From NCBI RefSeq assembly GCF_003003235.1, contig NZ_PVUE01000016.1, positions 49,853-113,852 on the forward strand: a stretch of DNA of 64,000 nucleotides, read 5' to 3'. Source of the stretch: Antricoccus suffuscus (lineage in GTDB: Bacteria > Actinomycetota > Actinomycetes > Mycobacteriales > Antricoccaceae). This document shows, piece by piece, positions 37,197-46,325 of the stretch. Position numbers and translations under genes: made by a program. Numbering within the stretch: the first letter of the stretch is position 1; every line of letters begins with the position of its first letter. A model generated the notes under the pieces. That model did no database searches. It worked only from the letters and a program-made list of their open reading frames with translations, and was not told the DNA's origin.

Positions 37197-38774
37197 ATGA
37201 AACGCGCACCAAAGATTTTGGCCGGACTGATCTGTGCGGGGCTGGTTCTATCCGGCTGTGGTGCCGCGCCGGATCGGAAGTCGGCCGCCGACACCGAAAA
37301 CTACGGCAGCGCCATCAAGTTGGCGAAGGACTATGACCCTAACGGGCACTTCGAGTTTGCCTACACGAGCTATCCAGCCAGCTGGGATCCCACGAAAAGT
37401 ATCAATGGCTCGGACATCACCTTGTATGCGCCGGTCTACGATCGGCTGCTCTTCGAGGACTCAGAAGGAAGCGTCCATCCAATGCTCGCCGAGGAGTTCA
37501 CCCCCTCAGCGGACAACAAGACCCTCACCCTCAAGTTGCGCGCCGGCCTGACGTTCTCGGACGGCACGCCGTTTGATGCCGATGCGGTCAAGTTCAACCT
37601 CGATCGGACGCGCGATAAAGAGAGCCGCCTTGCCGGCGAGCTGCACCAGATCGAATCGGTCGAGGTCATCGACCCGTCCACCGTCGACGTGCACCTCACC
37701 GGTGGCCTCGGCTCAATCGTGATTGGGCTTGCCAGTCGTGCCGGCATCATGGTGTCTCCCGCGGCCGTCGAGGCCGGCGGTCTAGACGCGAAGCCAGTTG
37801 GTATCGGCGCCTACCAGGCCACGAACATTCAGACTGGCAGCAAGGTGGAGTACGAGAAAACGCCAGACTACTGGGATCCGGACGCGCAGCGGGTCGCCAC
37901 AATGACCTATCACTACATGCCCGACGACCAGACGCGTATCAACGCGCTGAAGTCCGGGACGGTCGACGGCGCCAGAATCAACCCTGACGAGGCCGACCTA
38001 GCATCCGAAGCCGGAAAAACGCCCGTCATTAGGCCGAGCACCTTGTTTATTTACTTCATGGTCAACACGGCCAAGGGGCCGTTTGCGGACCCCGAGGTGC
38101 GCAAGGCGCTGAACATGGCGATCGATCGCAAAGCAATCTCAGAGGGTCTGTACGACGGTTACTGCACCCCACAGATCCAACCCTTCCCGGAGACGAGCCC
38201 CGGATACAGCGAAAAGATCGGCGACGGCCTCGACGTCTTTCCCTACGACCCCGACGCGGCCAAGAAAATCATGAAGAAGGCGGGCGTGACGAAGCTGGAC
38301 ATCGCCACCGCCGCCCCGAACGTCACGATTTACACGAAGTTCGCGGAGGTCGTGCAGAGCCAACTCGCCGACATCGGCATCACCATGGAGATCCACTCCT
38401 TGCCTCCGAACCCGCAGGTGCAGGAGTTTGCCATCGACAAGACGACCGAGACGTTTACCTCCATCTACACCGGGATGAACGACCCTGACACCGTCATGAG
38501 CCGGTACCTAAGCCCCACGGCGCTGTTTAACCCTGGCGCAATGGAATACCCCGAGCTGGTGAAGTACGGGGCGGAGGGCGCCGCGTCGATGGACCCGGCC
38601 GAACGCAAGCCCGCGTACGAAAAGTACATGGATGCCTGGGTCGAGAGTCCGCCGCACCTGATCCCCGTGTGCATGATCCATCAGGCCGCGGCGTACGCCG
38701 ATAACGTGTCGGGCGCCTCTCAGAAGGCCAACGGGTATCCCAACCTGCGCGGCGTCGCCGTTGCCAAAAAGTAG
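37197..38774 (+). CDS. ABC transporter substrate-binding lipoprotein (SBP_bac_5)
   Basis: 525 residues. The signal peptide ends in LSGC with lipidated Cys21. The family-5 fold is shown by ITLYAPVYDRLLFEDSEG, MLAEEFTPSADNKTLTLKLR and GLTFSDGTPFDADAVKFNLD. Family members deliver peptides, nickel, glycosides or other solutes to Opp/Dpp-type permeases. It is separated from the other transporter genes by a terminator, so it is probably expressed alone or in excess. A second binding protein is encoded at 41251. Confidence 0.9.
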   Translation: MKRAPKILAGLICAGLVLSGCGAAPDRKSAADTENYGSAIKLAKDYDPNGHFEFAYTSYPASWDPTKSINGSDITLYAPVYDRLLFEDSEGSVHPMLAEEFTPSADNKTLTLKLRAGLTFSDGTPFDADAVKFNLDRTRDKESRLAGELHQIESVEVIDPSTVDVHLTGGLGSIVIGLASRAGIMVSPAAVEAGGLDAKPVGIGAYQATNIQTGSKVEYEKTPDYWDPDAQRVATMTYHYMPDDQTRINALKSGTVDGARINPDEADLASEAGKTPVIRPSTLFIYFMVNTAKGPFADPEVRKALNMAIDRKAISEGLYDGYCTPQIQPFPETSPGYSEKIGDGLDVFPYDPDAAKKIMKKAGVTKLDIATAAPNVTIYTKFAEVVQSQLADIGITMEIHSLPPNPQVQEFAIDKTTETFTSIYTGMNDPDTVMSRYLSPTALFNPGAMEYPELVKYGAEGAASMDPAERKPAYEKYMDAWVESPPHLIPVCMIHQAAAYADNVSGASQKANGYPNLRGVAVAKK

Positions 38775-39102
38775 CACGATGGAGTAGCGCAGCAGGCCGA
38801 GTTTCGGCTCAGAGTTATCGCTTTCGACGGCACCGCTCAGATCTATCGCTGGATCTGAGCGGTGCCGTTGTTTGTGCGTGACCGCCGTTCGTAGTACCAC
38901 CAGTGGATATTGAACGAGCGGCGTATTAAGGCTGCCGATCGAAGTGAGATCTGTCGTTCGCGGAGCGTGCCGATCCAGCGGTAGTCGGGCAACTTTGCAA
39001 TCAGACCGTAACTTTGAGGCAACAAACATTCTGTAATGTGCTCTTTAGTATTTCGGACGATTGATGCAAAATAGCGAGATGGCCCGGACCGAGGAGTGTG
39101 TA
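38775..39102. other. Intergenic region with terminator and promoter space
   Basis: 328 bases between the first binding protein and the chosen start of the fused ATPase. It holds the terminator at 38827-38868 and then an AT-richer stretch (about 38985-39075) likely to carry the promoter of the ATPase-permease operon. No gene is seen. Confidence 0.6.
38827..38868 (+). terminator. Rho-independent-type terminator
   Basis: Arms 38827-38843 and 38852-38868 pair perfectly over 17 bp around an eight-base loop, followed by TGTTTGTG. It lies 52 bases after the stop of the binding protein at 37197. Confidence 0.85.
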
Positions 39103-41190
39103 GTGCCCCTGCTCGAAGTTTCAGATTTTCGTGTCAGTCTCGAAGAACCAAGTAAGACGACCGACCTCGTTCGCGATGTGGCGCTGGCTGTTGAGCGGGG
39201 CAAGACGTTGTGCATCGTTGGAGAGTCGGGGAGCGGCAAGACCGTAACGGCGTTGTCCATCCTTCGTCTGCTCGAGTTCACGTCGTCTGTCGAGGTGTTC
39301 GGCCGTGCCGATTTTGACGGCCAGGATCTGGTGGCCCTCGATCAGCTCCAGATGGCTGCTGTTCGCGGTCGCCGAGCGTCGGTGATCTTCCAGGAATGTA
39401 TGGAAGCCCTTAATCCGACAAAGCGAATTGGACCCCAGCTCGTCGAGGCCGCCCGTGATCTGTCCGAGGATGCGGCCCTTGAGAAGGCCGCGAAATTGCT
39501 TGCTCAAGTTGGCATTCCTGACCCCGCCGGCTGTCTAGAGCGGTATCCGCATCAGCTATCGGGCGGGATGCAACAGCGCACGATGATTGCGATGGCACTC
39601 ATGTGTGATCCCGAGCTGCTTATCGCGGATGAGCCGACGACGGCGCTTGACGTCACGATTCAGGCGGAGATCCTCACCCTGTTGGTGAAACTGCAGCGTG
39701 AACGAAACATGGCAATTGTCTTGATTACGCACGACATGGGGATCGCCGCAGAGATAGCCGATCGGGTGGCCGTGATGTACGCCGGCCGACTTGTCGAAGA
39801 AGGCCCGTGTGAGGAGATTTTGTCCAGGCCGAAGCATCCGTACACGAAGGCGCTGCTGGAATGCGTGCCGCGCCCGGATCACGGCGGCGGACGCGAGCTG
39901 CGCACGATACCCGGATCGGTGCCATCGCCGTCCGACGAAATCGCCGGATGCCGGTTCATGGCACGGTGCGGTCTCGCGACCGAGAAGTGTGCCGTCAATG
40001 AGCCGACCCTCGTCGAGGTGTCGACCGACGTACGTCCGGATGGTGCGACGATCGCGAGTCCGATCGGCAGCCACTTGGTCTCGTGCTGGAACTTTCTGAC
40101 CTACGATGCGCGCCGGAACTCGATTTATCGCCCAGAACGTGACGCCGCTCCGCCTTCGTCGCAAGACGCCCCCTTAGGACGTCAAGATTTCCTGGTCGTT
40201 GACGATGTTTCAAAGGTCTACTCAACAAGTGCGCGTAGCGAGTCGATCGGATCTAAGAAGGCAGGGAATTCGATCCGGGCGGTCGACCAGGTCAGTGTCG
40301 AGCTGCGAAGTGGCGAGTTCTTCTGTCTCGTTGGAGAGAGCGGTTCCGGAAAGACGACCTTGGGGCGCCTGATCGCGCGGCTCGAGCCAGCGAGCGATGG
40401 CTCGATCATCCTCGACGGAAGCGAGGTCACGCACCTACGTGGGCGAGCGGCGGACCGAGAGTTCCGTCGGGACGTGCAGATCATCTTCCAAGACCCCAAC
40501 GGCTCTCTTGATCCTCGCCAGACTATTGGGCAGGCAATCGCCGAGCCGCTGAAGTCGCTGCTCAAGCTCAAGAAGCCCGCGATTAACGAGCGCGTGAACC
40601 AGTTGTTAGATGAGGTCAACCTGCCGCGCGCATATGCGCAGAAACGCCCATCGGAGCTGTCAGGCGGACAGCGACAACGGGTCGCGATCGCCCGTGCCGT
40701 AGCAACCTCGCCGAAACTCATCGTCGCCGACGAACCGACCTCCGCCCTTGATGTCTCGGTGCAGGGCCAGATTGTCAATCTCCTTCGTCGGCTGCAGGAC
40801 GAGCACGGCCTGACGTATCTGTTCATCACTCACAATTTGAGCTTGGTGCTTTCGGTGGCTCATCGCGTCGGAGTGATGTATCTCGGCGCCCTGGTCGAGA
40901 TCGCGTCGGCGGAGGCGTTGTCGTCGGGGCCTGCGCACCCATATACGCAGATGTTGCTGAATGCGAACCCTGATCCATACAACCCTCGGTCGCGAGATGA
41001 CCGGGCCAAGTCGACCATCGGCGGCCTGGACGCCGAGACGGGCGCGGTTGATCGCACCGTTGGCTGCCGTTTTCGCGATCGCTGCCCACGACGACAGGAC
41101 CTGTGTGATCGCGAAGCGCCGTCGCTCACGCCCATTGTCTCCGGCCAGCTGGCCGCGTGTCACTTCCCGCTCAAGCCGGTCCAACAGTAA
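39103..41190 (+). CDS. Fused OppD-OppF-type ABC transporter ATPase
   Basis: 695 residues containing two complete nucleotide-binding domains. Walker A GESGSGKT occurs at about 40-47 and again at 411-418. Signatures are LSGGMQQR and LSGGQRQR; Walker B motifs are LLIADEPTTALD and LIVADEPTSALD. Each half ends with an oligopeptide-transporter cysteine-rich tail (MARCGLATEKC and FRDRCPRRQDLC). The GTG at 39103 was chosen because GAGGAG lies six bases before it and the protein then begins at PLLEV; the frame is open to 39061. It energises the permeases encoded downstream. Confidence 0.9.
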   Translation: MPLLEVSDFRVSLEEPSKTTDLVRDVALAVERGKTLCIVGESGSGKTVTALSILRLLEFTSSVEVFGRADFDGQDLVALDQLQMAAVRGRRASVIFQECMEALNPTKRIGPQLVEAARDLSEDAALEKAAKLLAQVGIPDPAGCLERYPHQLSGGMQQRTMIAMALMCDPELLIADEPTTALDVTIQAEILTLLVKLQRERNMAIVLITHDMGIAAEIADRVAVMYAGRLVEEGPCEEILSRPKHPYTKALLECVPRPDHGGGRELRTIPGSVPSPSDEIAGCRFMARCGLATEKCAVNEPTLVEVSTDVRPDGATIASPIGSHLVSCWNFLTYDARRNSIYRPERDAAPPSSQDAPLGRQDFLVVDDVSKVYSTSARSESIGSKKAGNSIRAVDQVSVELRSGEFFCLVGESGSGKTTLGRLIARLEPASDGSIILDGSEVTHLRGRAADREFRRDVQIIFQDPNGSLDPRQTIGQAIAEPLKSLLKLKKPAINERVNQLLDEVNLPRAYAQKRPSELSGGQRQRVAIARAVATSPKLIVADEPTSALDVSVQGQIVNLLRRLQDEHGLTYLFITHNLSLVLSVAHRVGVMYLGALVEIASAEALSSGPAHPYTQMLLNANPDPYNPRSRDDRAKSTIGGLDAETGAVDRTVGCRFRDRCPRRQDLCDREAPSLTPIVSGQLAACHFPLKPVQQ

Positions 41191-41250
41191 CGAGCATAAA
41201 TAGGCGCCCGCGCCGAACAACCCTAGTTCCCCTATGAAGTGGAGTAACTC

Positions 41251-42885
41251 ATGAGGATGCATCTCCCCCGAGTCCGAAAGGGCCGCGCGAGCGTCGGCCC
41301 CAAGATCGCCGCGATCGCGGTCGCGGCCGCATTGACAGTCGGAGGCTGTAGCGGCGCCGGAACCAGCGACAGCAGCAGCGCGAGCGGCGGCAAGCCAGTA
41401 AAGGGGGGCACCGTCGTCGCGGCACTCTCAGGTGACCCGCAGACGCTGGATATGGCCCAGAACAGTGGTTCGTTGACTATTCGTGTTGCGATGAACGTCT
41501 TTGAGCAGTTGTTCGCCTTGGACAAGGACTACCAGCCGGCGCCGATGTTGGCCGAAAGTTACACGAAATCCGACGATGGGCTTAACTACACGATCAAGCT
41601 GCGCACCGGCGTGAAGTTCCAGAACGGTGATCCGATGACAGCCGCCGACGTCGTCGCGAGCCTCAAGCGCTGGGAGTTGGTTTCGGGCACCGGGAAGTTG
41701 GCGGCCAAGGACATCGCGTCGATTGATGCACAGGACGACTCGACCGTCGCGATCAAACTCAATAAGCCGCGCTACTCACTGATTGGCGATTTGGCGTACA
41801 ACGTGCAAGCCGCGATCATCGTCCCGGCGTCCGTTGCAGAATCGGCCGGTACGTCTCCGATTGCCGATGACAAGATCATCGGTACCGGCCCCTACAAGCT
41901 CAAGGACTACAAGCACGGTCAGTCCGTCGTCCTCACTAGGTACGACGACTACAAGAGTGTCGATGGCAAGTCCAGTGGTGTCGCCGGGGCGAAGACGGCG
42001 TATGTCGACAACATCGACTTCCGCTTTGTCGCCGACCCAGCACAGCAGCTGAACGGGCTGAAGTCAGGCCAGTTCCAGTGGGCGCAGGCGGTGAGCGCCG
42101 ATGAGTACGACGCACTCAAAACTGACCCGTCGGTCGATTCCTCCGTCTCGGACACGGGCCTCGTCGCGACCGTGTTGATCAACCACAACGCAAATAGCGC
42201 CTTCAAAGATCTCAAGGCGCGCCAGGGTCTCAACATGCTGATTGACAAGAAGGCAATGTCGCAGGCATCGTTCGGGCCCGATATTTTCTGGACCCCACTG
42301 GATGGCGCGATGGTCTTCTCGGTCGACAAGCCCATGTACTCGCAGGCTGGTGAGGATATCTACAAGAAGCACGATGAGAAGCAAGCGAAGAAACTGCTTG
42401 AAGGAGCCGGTCTGTCTGCCGACAAGCCGATCCGGATCTTTACGACGCAGACCTACCCGAAGTACTACCAAATGGCCGTCGTGCTGCAGGCCGAACTAGA
42501 GAAGATCGGGCTCAAGGCCGACGTCCAGGTGTATGACTTCCCGACCATGATCTCGAAGCTCACCTCGGACCCCACGGACTGGGACATCAGTTTCACGTCG
42601 TTCAGTGGGACCGTCACCTCACCGAGCCAGGTGCTTCCACTGACCCCCACGTGGCCGGGCGAGTACAAGTCCGACAAGTTGGATGCCCTGATGGACAAGT
42701 ACAGCGCAGCGAAGGACGCGAAGGAGGCAAAGGGCGTTGTCGATGAGATCCAGCAACTTGTGTGGGACGACCTTCCGGTGATTTCGGTGGCTCCGAACAA
42801 GACGTTCGTAGTCAACTCCAAGAAGCTGAAGGACGTGTCGCCGTTCACGCAGGGAATCTTCTGGAACTGCTACCTGTCCGCGTAA
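41251..42885 (+). CDS. ABC transporter substrate-binding lipoprotein (SBP_bac_5), second
   Basis: 544 residues. A basic N-terminus and hydrophobic segment end in VGGC (Cys33). GGTVVAALSGDPQTLDMAQN and LRTGVKFQNGDPMTAADVVA are family-5 motifs. It sits inside the ATPase-permease-amidase operon and is the cognate binding protein. It is only distantly similar to the one at 37197, so the two may widen the substrate range. Confidence 0.9.
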   Translation: MRMHLPRVRKGRASVGPKIAAIAVAAALTVGGCSGAGTSDSSSASGGKPVKGGTVVAALSGDPQTLDMAQNSGSLTIRVAMNVFEQLFALDKDYQPAPMLAESYTKSDDGLNYTIKLRTGVKFQNGDPMTAADVVASLKRWELVSGTGKLAAKDIASIDAQDDSTVAIKLNKPRYSLIGDLAYNVQAAIIVPASVAESAGTSPIADDKIIGTGPYKLKDYKHGQSVVLTRYDDYKSVDGKSSGVAGAKTAYVDNIDFRFVADPAQQLNGLKSGQFQWAQAVSADEYDALKTDPSVDSSVSDTGLVATVLINHNANSAFKDLKARQGLNMLIDKKAMSQASFGPDIFWTPLDGAMVFSVDKPMYSQAGEDIYKKHDEKQAKKLLEGAGLSADKPIRIFTTQTYPKYYQMAVVLQAELEKIGLKADVQVYDFPTMISKLTSDPTDWDISFTSFSGTVTSPSQVLPLTPTWPGEYKSDKLDALMDKYSAAKDAKEAKGVVDEIQQLVWDDLPVISVAPNKTFVVNSKKLKDVSPFTQGIFWNCYLSA

Positions 42886-42910
42886 ACGTCACGAGCTAAA
42901 GGAACCGGTA

Positions 42911-43855
42911 ATGGCACGCCTGATTCTCAGACGGCTGCGCGATCTCGTCATTGTGCTGCTACTTGTGGGCACCGCGATGTTCTTCATCATCCATCTGATT
43001 CCGGGAGAGCCGGCCGCCGCGCTGCTCGGACCGTATGCGACCAAGTCTCAGATCGATGAGTTGACGCATGCGATGAACCTCGATGGGCCGTTGATCCTGC
43101 AGTACTTCACGTGGCTCGGGAACGCGGTCGTCGGGGACTTCGGCAAGTCGATTACGTTTGCTCAGCCGGTCCTGAAGGTGATTGTCGATCACGCGTTACC
43201 GACGATCTTCATGGCGTTGGCCAGCACCGTGCTGAGCGTGGTTCTCGCCGTCCCCCTTGCACTCAAGGCGGCGGCGAAACCACGCTCACTATGGGCCAGG
43301 CTCCTAACGCCGATCACGGCGTTCGGGCTGGCGATGCCATCATTCTGGCTCGCGCTCGTCCTCGTGCTGATCTTCGGAGTGTTTATCCAGATCTTCCCGG
43401 TGAGCGGGTACGTCGATCTGCTCAGCCATCCGTTTGAAGGCTTGCAATACCTCGTGCTACCGATCATTGTGCTCGCGTCGCATCAGGTAGCCCTCTTTGT
43501 CGCGACCCTGCGCGAGAGCATCTCCGGCGAGTTGCTCAATCTCTACCTCCGCACTGGACGAGCTAAGGGGATCAAAGAAAAGACACTTCTGTATCGGCAT
43601 GTGCTTCCCAACGCACTACTGCCCGTAATCACAGTGGTGGGCGCGAGTTTTGGTTATCTGCTGGGCGGCGCGATCGTGCTGGAGATGGTGTTCGTCATCC
43701 CCGGATGGGGCCTGACTCTCTATAACGCGATTCAGGCGAGAGACTATCCGCTGATTCTCGGTCTGACACTGACCATGGCTGTCGTCTTCGTGATCGTGAA
43801 CCTCATCGCCGATCTGCTGTACGTGCTCGCCGATCCGAAGGTGCGTGTCCAATGA
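42911..43855 (+). CDS. DppB/OppB-type ABC permease
   Basis: 314 residues with about six membrane segments. Typical opening MARLILRRLRDLVIVLLLVG and FIIHLIPGEPAAALLGPYAT are followed by the EAA loop RTGRAKGIKEKTLLYRHVLP. It overlaps the next permease by ATGA. Inner-membrane channel subunit. Confidence 0.92.
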   Translation: MARLILRRLRDLVIVLLLVGTAMFFIIHLIPGEPAAALLGPYATKSQIDELTHAMNLDGPLILQYFTWLGNAVVGDFGKSITFAQPVLKVIVDHALPTIFMALASTVLSVVLAVPLALKAAAKPRSLWARLLTPITAFGLAMPSFWLALVLVLIFGVFIQIFPVSGYVDLLSHPFEGLQYLVLPIIVLASHQVALFVATLRESISGELLNLYLRTGRAKGIKEKTLLYRHVLPNALLPVITVVGASFGYLLGGAIVLEMVFVIPGWGLTLYNAIQARDYPLILGLTLTMAVVFVIVNLIADLLYVLADPKVRVQ

Positions 43856-44847
43856 CGGTGGAATCTGACGCCTCGGTCGACCGAGCCATCTCGGACGATC
43901 CGACGAGGGGACGCGCGGACAAGGTGCGCGCCGGAGTGCGCGGCCTCTGGCGGCGTGACGCGCCGACGCTCGTGTGGGGAGCCATCTTCGTCGCGATCCT
44001 CGTGATATCTGCGGTCGGACCGTTCGTGCTTCAGTCATACAGCGCGATCGACCCGAGTAATCGTCTGCAGGGACCGAGTGGGGCACACCTGCTTGGCACC
44101 GACGAGTACGGCCGAGATGTTCTCGCAAGAATTGTGTACGCGGGGCGGACATCTCTCGGGATCGGCTTCGCGATCACCGGTATGGCACTTGTGCTCGGGA
44201 CTTTGATCGGGACGGTGACGGGCTACTACGCCAAGATGTCGGGGCCTTTGATGCGACTGATGGACGGGGTCATGGCGTTCCCGCCCATTGTCCTTGCTAT
44301 TGCGTTACTTATCGCATTGCGCTCAGGCGTGTGGGGCGAGATCATCGCGCTCGGCGTCGTCTTCACTCCTCATATCGCACGCGTAGTACGCAGCCGAGTG
44401 ATTTCACTCAAGGAGAAGGGATTTGTCGCGGCGGCCCGCTCGTCTGCGGTCAGCGGACCAAAGATATTGCTGACGCACATTTTGCCCAACTCGGCGTCCA
44501 CTATCCTCGTCCAGACCGTGTTCATCTACGCGTCCGCATTGCTCGCGGACAGCTCTCTCAGCTTCCTCGGACTCGGGGTGCAGCCACCGACCCCGACATG
44601 GGGAAACATGGTGGGCGAGGCAAGAGCCTTCATCACTGTCGCGCCGACGTTCATCATCTTTCCCGGAATCGCGATCGTCCTCAGCGTGATGTCGCTCAAC
44701 TTGCTCGGAGAAGGCCTTCGTGGGCTGATTGACCCCCGGGCGCGTGCGATTCTCGACCTCGAACGCAGTCGCAAGGACCGGCTCGGGCGAGCCAAGAAGG
44801 AGCTTCGCGCAATCCGCGAGGCCAAGACGACCAGGAGCGAGCGATGA
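43852..44847 (+). CDS. DppC/OppC-type ABC permease
   Basis: 331 residues. LLGTDEYGRDVLARIVYAGR is the DppC hallmark, and the EAA-type loop is FVAAARSSAVSGPKILLTHI. A long charged N-terminus precedes the first membrane segment. It overlaps the preceding permease and the following amidase by ATGA, so the amidase is translationally tied to the transporter. Confidence 0.92.
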   Translation: MTVESDASVDRAISDDPTRGRADKVRAGVRGLWRRDAPTLVWGAIFVAILVISAVGPFVLQSYSAIDPSNRLQGPSGAHLLGTDEYGRDVLARIVYAGRTSLGIGFAITGMALVLGTLIGTVTGYYAKMSGPLMRLMDGVMAFPPIVLAIALLIALRSGVWGEIIALGVVFTPHIARVVRSRVISLKEKGFVAAARSSAVSGPKILLTHILPNSASTILVQTVFIYASALLADSSLSFLGLGVQPPTPTWGNMVGEARAFITVAPTFIIFPGIAIVLSVMSLNLLGEGLRGLIDPRARAILDLERSRKDRLGRAKKELRAIREAKTTRSER

Positions 44848-46286
44848 GTACAGAACTATGGCGTCGTACGGCGACCGACCTCGGCACGATGATCCGTGCC
44901 CGAGAGGTACTGCCGTCGGAGATCTTAGATTCGGTGCTCGAGCGCATCGACGCTCACGATCCTGACGTCCACGCTTTCATCACCCGTACTGACGATCTTG
45001 CGCGGGAGTCGGCGTCGCACGCAGATGATCGGGCCCGCAGCGGAAAGTTAATCGGTCCGATGGACGGGATCCCCTTCTCTATCAAGGATCTCGACGACAC
45101 GGCCGGCATCCGAACGACAAAGGGTTCAAAGTTTCTCGAGCACAATGTCCCGACACAGGACAGCGCGACCGCCGAGCGACTGCGCCAGTCTGGCGGGCTG
45201 CTCTTGGGAAAGACAAATACGCCGCACTTTGGCTACAAGGACATGTGCGACAACCTCGTCGCTGAGACGACCGTCAATCCGTGGAAGCTGGACCGGACGG
45301 CCGGTGGGTCATCGGGCGGTGCGGCCGCTGCCGTCGCGGCGGGTTTCGGACCGTTCGGGCAAGGCGGCGATGGCGCGGGCTCAATACGTATTCCGGCGGC
45401 CTTATGTGGCGTAGTGGGGTTCAAGGCCTCTTTCGGTCGGGTCTCGATGTATCCGTACCGAGAGTATTGGACGCATCGCACTCACAACGGCCCGTTGGCT
45501 CGTACCGTCGCTGACGCAGCGATGATGCTGTCTGTGCTCGCCGGACATGATGTGCGTGACCCTGCCACGATCACGAGCCCGCTGGAGCCGTTTGAAGTGC
45601 TGCCCGAGGGCGATCGGCCCTTGGCAGGCACGAGAGTTCGATGGAGCGCCGACCTCGGATATGGCCCGGTCGAAGACGAGATAGTCGAGATCGTCCAGGA
45701 CGCGGTCGACGTGCTCGCCGAGCTCGGCTGCCTGGTCGAGGATGCCGCACCGGGGTGGGAGGACACGTCCGAATTCCATCGCGCCATCTATACGACTCAG
45801 ATTGCAAATGGAATCGGCTCGGTAGTGGAATCGAACCCCGACTGGGTTGAGGACACCCTCCAGGAGATGATCGAGGCGGGGAACCAGTATTCCGCGGTCG
45901 AGCTTCGTAGGGCAGAAGCCAAGCGGGGCGCACTCTACGCCAGTTCCGTGAAGATGTTTGAAGAAGTGGACTTCTTCGTCAGCCCGACCATGCCGCTCGA
46001 AGCGTGGTCGGCATTTCCGGGGCGCGATTCGAGCATCATCGACGGACGTGACTATTTCGAGGGTCAGGAGAAGTACGCCGGTTTCGGCCGTTCCTATGCG
46101 CTGAACCCGTTCAACCTGACCGGCCAGCCGGCTATTTCGTTGCCGTGCGGCTGGACCAAGTCCGGCCTGCCGGTAGGCATTCAGATCGCCGGTGCGCTCC
46201 ATCGGGACATAGCGGTTCTGCAGGTCGCCGAGGCACTTGAGCGCCGGCTGGGCATTATGGATCGGTGGCCGGCCTTTACGCGCTAA
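44844..46286 (+). CDS. Amidase (amidase-signature family) coupled to the transporter
   Basis: 480 residues. The triad is Lys81 in GIPFSIKDLDDTAG, Ser156/157 in RTAGGSSGGAAAAVAAG and nucleophile Ser180 in GGDGAGSIRIPAAL. No signal peptide, so it acts on imported substrate in the cytoplasm. Its ATGA overlap with the permease gene is strong evidence that the transporter brings in an amide. The exact amide is unknown. Confidence 0.91.
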   Translation: MSTELWRRTATDLGTMIRAREVLPSEILDSVLERIDAHDPDVHAFITRTDDLARESASHADDRARSGKLIGPMDGIPFSIKDLDDTAGIRTTKGSKFLEHNVPTQDSATAERLRQSGGLLLGKTNTPHFGYKDMCDNLVAETTVNPWKLDRTAGGSSGGAAAAVAAGFGPFGQGGDGAGSIRIPAALCGVVGFKASFGRVSMYPYREYWTHRTHNGPLARTVADAAMMLSVLAGHDVRDPATITSPLEPFEVLPEGDRPLAGTRVRWSADLGYGPVEDEIVEIVQDAVDVLAELGCLVEDAAPGWEDTSEFHRAIYTTQIANGIGSVVESNPDWVEDTLQEMIEAGNQYSAVELRRAEAKRGALYASSVKMFEEVDFFVSPTMPLEAWSAFPGRDSSIIDGRDYFEGQEKYAGFGRSYALNPFNLTGQPAISLPCGWTKSGLPVGIQIAGALHRDIAVLQVAEALERRLGIMDRWPAFTR

Positions 46287-46297
46287 GTAACGTCGAA

Positions 46298-46314
46298 GGT
46301 CGTAGACAACGACC
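46298..46314. terminator. Short hairpin in the convergent gap
   Basis: GGTCGT at 46298-46303 pairs with ACGACC at 46309-46314 over a five-base loop, between the convergent stops of the amidase and the acylase. The stem is short and there is no T-run, so this is a weak call. Confidence 0.3.
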
Positions 46315-46325
46315 CGGGCTGAAGG

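Noticed and set aside
39061..39102. TTG or ATG at 39061-39079 as start of the fused ATPase
   Set aside because: No ribosome site precedes them, while GTG 39103 has GAGGAG at ideal distance and matches the usual N-terminus of the family.
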